Assembly: GCA_032249575.1 (NCBI GenBank)
Contig: JAVVHL010000081.1
Coordinates: 1-5,744 of the forward strand
DNA: 5,744 nt
Direction of reading: 5' to 3'
Source: Calditenuis sp032249575
GTDB taxonomy: Archaea > Thermoproteota > Nitrososphaeria_A > Caldarchaeales > Calditenuaceae
Positions 1 through 4,720 of this stretch are shown piece by piece; the first letter of the stretch is position 1; every line of letters starts with the position of its first letter. The notes below the pieces were generated by a model. It worked only from the letters and a program-made list of their open reading frames with translations, was not told the DNA's origin and made no database searches. The position numbers and the translations under genes were made by a program.

Positions 1-21
1 AAACGTCGCAACGCTTGCCAT
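1..21 (-). CDS. 5' end of an unidentified protein gene, cut by the window edge
   Basis: Only seven codons are visible, reading M-A-S-V-A-T-F, with an ATG at 21-19 on the minus strand. The ATG shares its A with the last base of the TGA stop of cgi121 (TGATG), the usual signature of two translationally coupled genes in one transcript, so this gene is probably cotranscribed downstream of cgi121. Seven residues are too few to assign a family. The next bases to the left of the window would settle both the reality and the identity of the gene. Confidence 0.45.
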
Positions 22-557
22 CACAGTATCCTAAGGACCGCTATCCTCTCCAAGACGGCCAGCTCCTCGCGGCTGACGCCCTCCGATTCTGGTATCGAGC
101 CGATGAACTCTTCGGGGATCCCGAGACTCCTCGCGACCTCGACCGGATCGGCGGTGGTCAGCATGCCCTCCACTGGCTCCCCTCCGAGGACAACCCTCAC
201 CCTTTCCAGCAGCTGAACGGGATCGGAGCTACCTCCTGAGAAGGCTGCGACTCCGACGGTCCTCTGGCCAGGTCTGACGCCGACGGCCGCTATTGCCTCT
301 GAGATCTGCTTGGCCCCTGCGAGGAACCTGAGGAACTCGACCTCTATCCGCTTGGCCCTGTTGGTCCCGGTGGCGAAGGCGTCGACGGCGCAGAGGAACG
401 CGACCGTGAGGTGCCTCTCCGAGACGACCTTCGAGGGGTCGAAGAGCTGTACCGGCTCACGGCCGATGAGCCCGGCTTCCTCGAGGGCCCGCACCGGATC
501 GTCGACCTTCACCCTGTAAGCCTCGACGGTCATCGCGTGACCCATGTACCTGACCAT
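21..557 (-). CDS. cgi121: KEOPS complex subunit Cgi121
   Basis: A 178-residue protein of normal length for archaeal Cgi121. This subunit of the cytoplasmic KEOPS complex binds Bud32 and the 3' end of the tRNA while Kae1 transfers threonylcarbamoyl to A37 (t6A). The family core is clear: a hydrophobic strand with C57-A-V-D-A, then T65-N-R-A-K69, then a helix with E72, E74-F-L-R-F-L, G81-A-K-Q-I-S-E-A-I, followed by the strand Q98-R-T-V-G-V-A-A-F-S. The N-terminal half is less conserved, as usual. I chose ATG 557 because GGAAGGT (572-566) lies 8 bases upstream; a TTG at 563 would add two residues, and later in-frame ATGs at 545 and 533 look too short. The gene is divergent from the L10e gene across about 94 bases, and its stop overlaps the next minus-strand start. 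Identification rests on remembered family motifs. Confidence 0.88.
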   Translation of the reverse strand: MVRYMGHAMTVEAYRVKVDDPVRALEEAGLIGREPVQLFDPSKVVSERHLTVAFLCAVDAFATGTNRAKRIEVEFLRFLAGAKQISEAIAAVGVRPGQRTVGVAAFSGGSSDPVQLLERVRVVLGGEPVEGMLTTADPVEVARSLGIPEEFIGSIPESEGVSREELAVLERIAVLRIL

Positions 558-565
558 CAGCAAGG

Positions 566-572
566 ACCTTCC
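566..572 (-). promoter_or_regulatory. Shine-Dalgarno-like site of cgi121
   Basis: On the minus strand the sequence GGAAGGT ends 8 bases before ATG 557. It is a partial match to the archaeal anti-SD target GGAGGTGA. It supports ATG 557 over the TTG at 563, to which it would be only 2 bases away. No convincing TATA element is seen at the matching distance for this gene. Confidence 0.45.
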
Positions 573-617
573 AACGTATGGGAGCCCAGCTGATCAACCT
601 GCGGGCAGATGACGCTA

Positions 618-625
618 GGTTATTA
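618..625 (+). promoter_or_regulatory. TATA-like element of the L10e gene
   Basis: GGTTATTA is the only AT-rich island in the GC-rich gap between cgi121 and the L10e gene. Its centre lies about 30 bases before ATG 652, so with the usual archaeal spacing of about 26 bases transcription would begin at about 647, giving a leader of only a few bases. The purine run GGAAAGGGA at 642-650 abuts the ATG and is too close to act as a Shine-Dalgarno site, which fits near-leaderless expression. Confidence 0.5.
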
Positions 626-651
626 GGGGACGAGGCAGGAGCGGAAAGGGA

Positions 652-1173
652 ATGAGGGCGAGGAACTACAGGGCGATCGAGAGACCTTACACTAGGGAGG
701 AGTTCATAGCGGGCGCGCCCCAGCCGAGGATAGCCAAGTACGACTACGGTGCGTGGAGGGATGGTTACGAGCTGAGGCTGGACCTCGTCGCCAAGACGGA
801 CGTGCAGATCAGGGACGTCGCCCTCGAGTCTGCAAGGGTGGCGGCCGGCAAGTTCCTCTCCTCCAAGATCGGCAACGACTTCTACCTGGTGGTGAGGGCC
901 CATCCGCACCACGTCCTTCGGGAGAACAAGCTGATCTTCGGAGCCCACGCCGACAGGCTTCAGGAGGGGATGAGCAGGGCCTTCGGGAGGCCGGTCGGAA
1001 GGGCTGCACAGGTCTACGCGGGCAAAGCGGTCATCAGCCTCTACGTCGACGCGAAGAACCTCGAGCTGGCTAAGGAGGCCCTCAGGATCGCGGCCAGCAA
1101 GCTGCCGAAGGACTACAGGATCGTCGTGAACCAGCTCACAGCCGTCGCATCCCCGTCCCAGCAGGAGAACTGA
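652..1173 (+). CDS. rpl10e: Large ribosomal subunit protein L10e (uL16 family)
   Basis: A 173-residue protein, the normal size for archaeal L10e, a universal protein of the large subunit that sits near the aminoacyl-tRNA and the peptidyl transferase region. Family hallmarks in order: the start M1-R-A-R-N-Y-R with R11-P-Y-T-R; P25-R-I-A-K-Y-D; the helix E59-S-A-R-V-A-A-G-K-F-L; the strand F77-Y-L-V-V-R-A-H-P-H-H-V-L-R-E-N-K93; A100-D-R-L-Q-E-G-M107 followed by A110-F-G-R-P-V-G-R-A-A; and a basic C-terminal helix K141-E-A-L-R-I-A. The usual G-M-R of the signature reads G-M-S here. The start is ATG 652, preceded by a TATA-like element at leaderless distance. It diverges from cgi121, another translation gene. 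After its stop come 69 bases with weak T tracts, then a membrane protein gene on the same strand. Confidence 0.96.
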   Translation: MRARNYRAIERPYTREEFIAGAPQPRIAKYDYGAWRDGYELRLDLVAKTDVQIRDVALESARVAAGKFLSSKIGNDFYLVVRAHPHHVLRENKLIFGAHADRLQEGMSRAFGRPVGRAAQVYAGKAVISLYVDAKNLELAKEALRIAASKLPKDYRIVVNQLTAVASPSQQEN

Positions 1174-1191
1174 CTTCTCCCCACTCGCCCC

Positions 1192-1219
1192 GACTTTCTG
1201 CTGCGCGTAAGACTTTTCT
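1192..1219 (+). terminator. Weak T-rich termination region after the L10e gene
   Basis: Two short T tracts (TTT at 1195-1197 and TTTT at 1214-1217) stand out in the gap after the L10e stop. Archaeal RNA polymerase stops at T tracts without needing a hairpin, but these are short. The A/T-rich CGTAAGACTTTT stretch at 1206-1217 could instead serve as a poor TATA element for the next gene, since it lies about 30 bases before GTG 1243. I cannot tell which role is real. Confidence 0.25.
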
Positions 1220-1242
1220 GATGCGGAGAGCTTTGCGGTCCG

Positions 1243-1746
1243 GTGCGGCAGGCGGTCCCCTTCCAAGACCTCTACCGGCTTGACAGGATGAGGAGGGTGC
1301 TGGCCTTCGAGGTCCTGCTATCGGCGGGCGTCGTCTCCGCGGCCCTGGGCTTAAGGTCGAACCTCCTCCACCAGTCCCTAGTGGCCCTCGCTGTCTTCGC
1401 CTCCATCGTCGCGGCGTTCTGGGTCAGGTGGGAGCTAGGAAGGAAGAGGAGGAGGCTCGCGATCGGCACCGTCACGAGGACGCTCGACCTCGTCCGGTTT
1501 CCCGAGCGCCTCTGGTTCCCCCACCTCGCAGGCGGCTATCTGCCCAGAAGGCTCCCTCTGCCCGGTCAGGCCCGGGGCTTCGTGGTGGAAGTCGTTGCGC
1601 TGGGGAAGAGGCTGAGGTACCTCGACCACACGCCCCGCGTCCAGGGCGAGAGCGTCCTCTTGCTGCTCGACTCCAAGGGGAACGTGCTGGCCTCTGCAGG
1701 GAGCGACTCGAAGGTTCCGCTGGAGCTGCTGATGAAGCTGGCCTAA
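1243..1746 (+). CDS. Small two-helix membrane protein of unknown function
   Basis: I do not recognise this 167-residue protein. Two hydrophobic segments lie at about residues 19-37 and 43-62, joined by a short loop (R-S-N-L-L-H-Q). The N-terminal stretch is basic (R12, R15, R17, R18) and the second helix is followed by a strongly basic patch (R62, R67-K-R-R-R71). By the positive-inside rule both ends face the cytoplasm, with a soluble C-terminal domain of about 100 residues. That domain contains F86-P-E-R-L-W-F-P and a strand-rich end where V138-L-L-L-L-D-S-K-G-N-V-L-A-S resembles a beta hairpin. The start is the GTG at 1243, the first possible one after an in-frame stop; ATG 1288 (residue 16) is an alternative that would open directly at the first helix. 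No strong Shine-Dalgarno site precedes either. It lies 69 bases after the L10e gene and converges with hisA across a gap that includes a TTTT tract at 1762-1765. Confidence 0.75.
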   Translation: MRQAVPFQDLYRLDRMRRVLAFEVLLSAGVVSAALGLRSNLLHQSLVALAVFASIVAAFWVRWELGRKRRRLAIGTVTRTLDLVRFPERLWFPHLAGGYLPRRLPLPGQARGFVVEVVALGKRLRYLDHTPRVQGESVLLLLDSKGNVLASAGSDSKVPLELLMKLA

Positions 1747-1770
1747 CGGTCTAGGGTGAAGTTTTCAGGA

Positions 1771-2493
1771 TCAGGAGCGCGCGGCCTCGATCAGGCTCCT
1801 CGGGCTCACCAGTTGCTCGTAAAGGACCCTCCCGAGGACGACTCCCCTGACGCCCAAGGACTTGAGGGCCCTGATGTGGCTGACGGAGGAGATGCCTCCG
1901 CTGACGTAGGTTATGGACCGCTCGCCCTCGTCGAGCTCCATCAATCGCCCGAGGTCAGGCCCGGAGAGGGTGCCGTCGTTTGCAACGCTGGTAGCCAGTA
2001 CGTGCCTGATCCCGAGGGCCCTCACATGCGCGTAACCCTCCTTCAACCTCATCCGAGCCCTTGAGGTCCAGCCGTTGTAGACGACCGTTCCAGTTTGGTC
2101 GTAGTCGAGGGCAGCCACGAACCTATCGCCCGAGTACCCCTCCACCAGCTCCCTCACCAGAGAAGGCGACCTCACCAATACGGTCCCGAGCACTACCCTG
2201 TCGACGTCCAGTGCCAGCGCGCTCGTTATCGACTCCCTGTCCCTCATCCCGCCGCCCAGCTGGACCTTGAAACCCCTCAGCTCTGGGAGGATGCTTTTGA
2301 TTAGCTCGAAGTTGCTGCCCCTGCCAAGCGCCCTGTCAAGGTCAACGATGTGGAAGCCGTCGAACTCGTAGGACGTCAGCTTCCGGACGACGTGCAGTGG
2401 CTTCGTCGAGTAAACTATTGCGTTCCCCATCTCGCCCCTGATGAGCCTGACGACGTTACCCTCGAGCAGGTCGATCGAGGCCCAAACCTCCAA
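1771..2493 (-). CDS. hisA: HisA, phosphoribosylformimino-AICAR-phosphate isomerase (histidine synthesis)
   Basis: A 240-residue (beta-alpha)8 barrel of the HisA/HisF family and of normal HisA length. HisA opens and isomerises the aminoaldose ProFAR to the aminoketose PRFAR, the fourth step of histidine synthesis, in the cytoplasm. The two half-barrel repeats show as I7-D8-L-L-E-G with V15-R-L, H48-I-V-D-L-D-R-A, Q78-L-G-G-G-M-R, V101-L-G-T; then A129-D130-Y-D, T168 with N172-D-G-T-L-S-G, S198-G-G-I-S-S, V219-L-G-R. D8, D130 and T168 match the known catalytic Asp/Asp/Thr. The glycine motifs form the two phosphate sites. The D-Y-D and A-T-S-V-A-N-D-G-T variants differ from the common bacterial T-D-I-x-R-D-G-T and recall crenarchaeal HisA. 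The only start that keeps D8 is TTG at 2493-2491, since no in-frame ATG or GTG lies just upstream. No other his gene is nearby. Confidence 0.88.
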   Translation of the reverse strand: MEVWASIDLLEGNVVRLIRGEMGNAIVYSTKPLHVVRKLTSYEFDGFHIVDLDRALGRGSNFELIKSILPELRGFKVQLGGGMRDRESITSALALDVDRVVLGTVLVRSPSLVRELVEGYSGDRFVAALDYDQTGTVVYNGWTSRARMRLKEGYAHVRALGIRHVLATSVANDGTLSGPDLGRLMELDEGERSITYVSGGISSVSHIRALKSLGVRGVVLGRVLYEQLVSPRSLIEAARS

Positions 2494-2516
2494 GACCAGC
2501 CCATCCCACCGCGTTG

Positions 2517-2538
2517 CGTTGACAAGAAATACCTGAGC
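2517..2538. promoter_or_regulatory. Shared AT-rich promoter island between hisA and the cyclo-ligase gene
   Basis: The 68-base gap between the divergent starts contains one AT-rich island, GACAAGAAATACC (2521-2533). Read on the minus strand it gives ATTTCTTG, about 33 bases before the hisA TTG. Read on the plus strand it gives AAGAAATA, about 34 bases before ATG 2562. Either could act as a TATA element with a leader of under 10 bases, and both cannot be bound at once. Neither is a strong consensus match, so this is an inference from position. Confidence 0.3.
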
Positions 2539-2548
2539 CAGGCCCTTC

Positions 2549-2555
2549 GGTGAGG
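2549..2555 (+). promoter_or_regulatory. Shine-Dalgarno site that decides the cyclo-ligase start
   Basis: GGTGAGG ends 6 bases before ATG 2562, good archaeal spacing. An in-frame GTG at 2550 would add four residues (M-R-R-G) but lies inside this motif, so ATG 2562 is preferred. Confidence 0.55.
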
Positions 2556-2561
2556 CGAGGT

Positions 2562-3308
2562 ATGACAGGGAACTCCGATCCGAAGGCGGTCAAGGCCGAG
2601 GTGAGGGAAAGGGTCTGGAGGCTCCTCGAGGAGAGGGGCGTCGCCAGGTTCCCGCTTCCGGTCAGAGGGAGGATACCGAACTTCGAGGGTGCTGAAGAGG
2701 CCGCGTCGCGCCTCTGCTCTTCCCCCGAATACGTTGATGCCAAGGTCGTGAAGGTCAATCCCGACTCGCCCCAGAGACCCGTGAGGCTGAGGGCCCTCAC
2801 CGACGGGAAGGTGCTGGTCATGCCGACGCCTCGGATCAGGAACGGCTTCCTCCTGCTGGACCCGGCGAAGATCCCGAGGAGGTACCTGATAGAGGCCTCC
2901 ACCATCTCGGGCGCCTTCAGGTTCGGCAGACCGGTCCACCCCCGTGATCTCCCAAAGATAGAACTGATCGTGATCGGATCGGTTGCGGTCACGGAGTCAG
3001 GGTGGAGGGTGGGGAAGGGCGAGGGGTACGCCGAGCTCGAGTACGGCATCCTGAGGGCCTTCGGGAGGGTCGACAAATCCACGCCCGTCTTCACCACCGT
3101 CCACGAGCTCCAGCTGGTAGACGAGCTGCCGAGGGAGCCCTTCGACGTCCCTGTCGATGCGATCTTCACCAACGAACGGTCAATCAGGTGCCCTCCGAAC
3201 CCTAAGCCCGACGGCATCTACTGGGACCTCCTTGAAGAGGAGAAGTTGAGGGAGATACCGATTTTGCAGGAGATGAAGCCCGTCTTCTATCGACGTGCAC
3301 CTCTGTAG
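2562..3308 (+). CDS. 5-formyltetrahydrofolate cyclo-ligase family protein (archaeal type)
   Basis: A 248-residue member of the 5-formyltetrahydrofolate cyclo-ligase (MTHFS) family, whose studied enzymes use ATP to convert 5-formyl-THF to 5,10-methenyl-THF. Visible family features: the N-terminal helix K11-A-E-V-R-E-R-V-W-R-L-L-E-E-R-G-V-A-R-F-P; R37-I-P-N-F-E-G-A-E-E-A-A; the strand V63-K-V-N-P-D-S-P-Q-R-P-V-R; the signature G147-W-R-V-G-K-G-E-G-Y-A-E-L-E-Y, matching the G-x-R-x-G-x-G-x-G-Y motif that binds ATP/phosphate; and V180-H-E-L-Q-L-V followed by P194-F-D-V-P-V-D-A-I-x-T. It is longer than typical bacterial enzymes (about 190-200 residues), with extra sequence in the middle and a C-terminal tail rich in E and K. 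The Tyr-Asp pair usual after the signature reads Y-A-E here, so the true substrate in this archaeon is uncertain. It is divergent from hisA, and its 3' end overlaps the convergent membrane protein gene by 22 bases. Confidence 0.82.
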   Translation: MTGNSDPKAVKAEVRERVWRLLEERGVARFPLPVRGRIPNFEGAEEAASRLCSSPEYVDAKVVKVNPDSPQRPVRLRALTDGKVLVMPTPRIRNGFLLLDPAKIPRRYLIEASTISGAFRFGRPVHPRDLPKIELIVIGSVAVTESGWRVGKGEGYAELEYGILRAFGRVDKSTPVFTTVHELQLVDELPREPFDVPVDAIFTNERSIRCPPNPKPDGIYWDLLEEEKLREIPILQEMKPVFYRRAPL

Positions 3309-3838
3309 AACATCGGCTGAGGCCTCTCAGCGGAGGGCTCAACGAGCATACCTGCCGGTATTGCACCGATCAGGGGGACCGAGAAGAGGGCTACGAGCTC
3401 CAGCGGCTTCGAGACCAACAGGAACTCGTTGAACTTGTTCAGGACGCCGATCCACTCGAACTGCCCGAAAAGCTGGGGGAGGAGGTAGAAACCGAGAAGC
3501 TGCCAGAGGCCGAAGACGAGGGAAGACCCGAGGAGGGGAGCGAGGACGTTGCCCGAGCGACCGGCGCAAAGGCCTGATAGGAGGCCGGCCACCAGTAGCC
3601 CCACGAGCGGGTAGATGCCGTGCGATGTCGAGAGCGTGAAGCCTAAACGCGTGACGGTGAACCCGTCTCCGAGGGCGCTCGAGATCGGCGCGATGTAGAA
3701 GGTCAGAGCCCTGTACAGCTCCGCAACTATCGCCTGCTGGAGGTCGCCGAACGGGTATGAGGTTGGAGTTGAGAGGAGGCTGCCTATGGCAATCGCTGAG
3801 CTGAAGTAGGCCAGGACGCCCTTCGCAATTCCAGTCAT
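3287..3838 (-). CDS. Membrane protein with about four helices, function unknown
   Basis: I do not recognise this 183-residue protein. Probable membrane segments are at about residues 6-23 (possibly a signal anchor), 75-94, 97-122 and 145-166. Between the first and second lies a loop of about 50 residues with aromatic and polar character (Y42, F47-Y48, F60, F67). The second segment is small-residue rich (G80-L-L-V-A-G-L-L-S-G-L-C-A-G), suggesting tight helix packing. The tail after residue 166 is polar and basic, ending G-A-R-R, and probably cytoplasmic. The start is ATG 3838, the only one close to the TATA-like element at 3868-3875; the reading frame stays open far upstream, but that part lies antisense to alaX and is ignored. 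Its last 22 bases overlap the convergent cyclo-ligase gene. It has no same-strand neighbour, so context gives no clue to its job. Confidence 0.75.
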   Translation of the reverse strand: MTGIAKGVLAYFSSAIAIGSLLSTPTSYPFGDLQQAIVAELYRALTFYIAPISSALGDGFTVTRLGFTLSTSHGIYPLVGLLVAGLLSGLCAGRSGNVLAPLLGSSLVFGLWQLLGFYLLPQLFGQFEWIGVLNKFNEFLLVSKPLELVALFSVPLIGAIPAGMLVEPSAERPQPMFYRGARR

Positions 3839-3994
3839 GACGCTCGTCCAGCGGTGGATAGGTCGAACTTTATCGTTTACGTCAGCCCCAGAGCCACGGA
3901 TGGGTCCGGTATTCAGCTGAGGCCATGCAGGGATTGCAGGGCGCCGCACTTCTCGGAGCAACGGATATCTGCAGCCGCTCCGTCGCTGAAACGG
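3839..3994. other. Divergent intergenic region before alaX, with TATA-like sites and alternative hairpins
   Basis: This is the longest gene-free stretch in the window. It holds the AT-rich island 3866-3880 (a good TATA-like element on either strand), a weaker one at 3963-3969 (GGATATC), and two hairpins that compete for the same bases: CGGAGC (3954-3959) with GCTCCG (3977-3982), and ACGGA (3961-3965) with TCCGT (3979-3983). An ATG at 3900 opens only a six-codon frame (M-G-P-V-F-S). If transcription starts from the first island, alaX has a leader of about 100 bases; if from the second, it is nearly leaderless. The alaX frame stays open back to a GTG at 3854, but that extension does not look like the protein family. 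Confidence 0.45.
3868..3875 (-). promoter_or_regulatory. TATA-like element of the four-helix membrane protein gene
   Basis: On the minus strand the sequence reads GTAAACGATAAAG (3880-3868), with CGATAAAG as the TATA-like core. Its centre is about 33 bases before ATG 3838, predicting a leader of roughly 7 bases. No Shine-Dalgarno site is seen before that ATG, which fits near-leaderless expression. Read the other way, CTTTATCG could also drive the plus strand towards alaX with a start near 3897. Confidence 0.5.
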
Positions 3995-3997
3995 TTG
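3985..3997 (+). repeat. 13-base exact direct repeat, copy 1
   Basis: GCTGAAACGGTTG occurs here and again at 5590-5602. This copy ends exactly on the TTG start codon of alaX. The second lies between the promoters of the CitE-like gene and the tRNA. A 13-base match within 5.7 kb can arise by chance, so the repeat is recorded for its placement, not as proven. Confidence 0.3.
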
Positions 3998-4720
3998 AGG
4001 CACGGAAGGACTGAGCTCCTGTACTTGGACGACTCGTACCTGCGCGAGTTCGAGGCCGAGGTGGTGGACGTCAGGGAGAACGGAGTCATCCTCGGAGCGA
4101 CCGCCTTCCACCCGACGGGCGGAGGCCTTGTAAGCGACACCGGCTCGATCGTTCACTCCAAGGGGGTCTCGAAGGTCGTCGAGGCCAGGTTCGTCGAGGA
4201 CGGGGTCCTGCACGTCGTTGAGGGCGACCTGCCCGAGGTCGGAGAGGTGGTCAGGGGGACGCTGGACTGGGAGAGGCGTTACAGGATCATGAGGATGCAC
4301 ACGGCACTCCACGCGCTCTCCGCCGTCGTCTCAAAGGAGGCAGGAGCGCTGGTCACCGGCAACCAGGTGAAGCCGGACGTTTCACGCGTCGACTTCTCGC
4401 TCGAGGCGCTGGACAGGGACCTGATCAGGAGGCTCGTCGAACGCACCAACTCGCTGCTGGCAGAGGGAAGGCCCGTCAGGATAGCCTGGATGCCGAGAGA
4501 TGAGGCCCTGAAGATACCGGGCATCACGAAGCTCGCCGACCGTTTGCCTCCCGAGATCGAGGTCTGGAGGGTGGTGGAGATCGAGGGGATAGACCTCCAA
4601 GCTGATGGGGGTCCGCACGTGAGGAACACCGCAGAGGTAGGAAAGATCGAGGTCGTGGGCTTCGAGAGCAAGGGCAGGCGTAACAAGCGAGTTTACTTCA
4701 CGCTCTCTGAACGGGAGTGA
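3995..4720 (+). CDS. alaX: AlaX-type alanyl-tRNA editing protein
   Basis: A 241-residue free-standing relative of the alanyl-tRNA synthetase editing domain, of the length of the medium archaeal AlaX-M class. These cytoplasmic zinc hydrolases remove wrongly attached serine (and possibly glycine) from tRNA-Ala. The order is: T6-E-L-L-Y-L-D-D-S-Y-L-R-E-F-E-A; the glycine motif F38-H-P-T-G-G-G-L (usually followed by Q, here L45); the zinc motif H102-T-A-L-H106 in the helix M101-H-T-A-L-H-A-L; N123 before the V-D-F strand at 132-134; then D200-L-Q-A-D204-G-G-P-H208-V-R-N-T-A-E-V-G, and a terminal strand near R228. In many AlaX and AlaRS proteins the second metal pair is Cys-x3-His; here the Cys position is D204 and the following Thr is P207. 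I chose TTG 3995, which gives the standard N-terminus; no ATG is available. The 3' end overlaps the convergent CitE-like gene by 28 bases. Confidence 0.87.
   Translation: MRHGRTELLYLDDSYLREFEAEVVDVRENGVILGATAFHPTGGGLVSDTGSIVHSKGVSKVVEARFVEDGVLHVVEGDLPEVGEVVRGTLDWERRYRIMRMHTALHALSAVVSKEAGALVTGNQVKPDVSRVDFSLEALDRDLIRRLVERTNSLLAEGRPVRIAWMPRDEALKIPGITKLADRLPPEIEVWRVVEIEGIDLQADGGPHVRNTAEVGKIEVVGFESKGRRNKRVYFTLSERE

Noticed and set aside
15..239. 74-codon plus-strand frame opposite cgi121
   Set aside because: It is antisense to a recognised gene and has no start signals or domain; a shadow.
457..1266. 269-codon open frame on the minus strand across the L10e gene
   Set aside because: It lies antisense to the certain L10e gene and over part of cgi121, has a low-complexity composition rich in P, R, V and D, and shows no family motif. 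It is an open-frame shadow of GC-rich coding DNA.
2456..3217. 253-codon open frame on the minus strand opposite the cyclo-ligase gene
   Set aside because: It runs antisense to a well-supported gene and into hisA in another frame. The serine/threonine-rich sequence has no recognisable domain.
3900..3920. Six-codon leader peptide (M-G-P-V-F-S) before alaX
   Set aside because: It has no regulatory codon pattern such as a run of alanine codons, and such short frames are common. It is kept only as a note within the leader finding.
3854..3994. N-terminal extension of AlaX from GTG 3854, containing C-R-D-C and a downstream His like a zinc knuckle
   Set aside because: AlaX proteins begin close to T-E-L-L-Y-L. 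The extension overlaps the TATA-like element and the divergent promoter, has no family resemblance, and one CxxC in 47 codons is weak evidence.
3839..4312. Upstream extension of the four-helix membrane protein on the minus strand (frame open to 4312)
   Set aside because: The extension is antisense to alaX, is hydrophilic and arginine/proline rich, and includes the gene's own promoter. The membrane part begins at ATG 3838.
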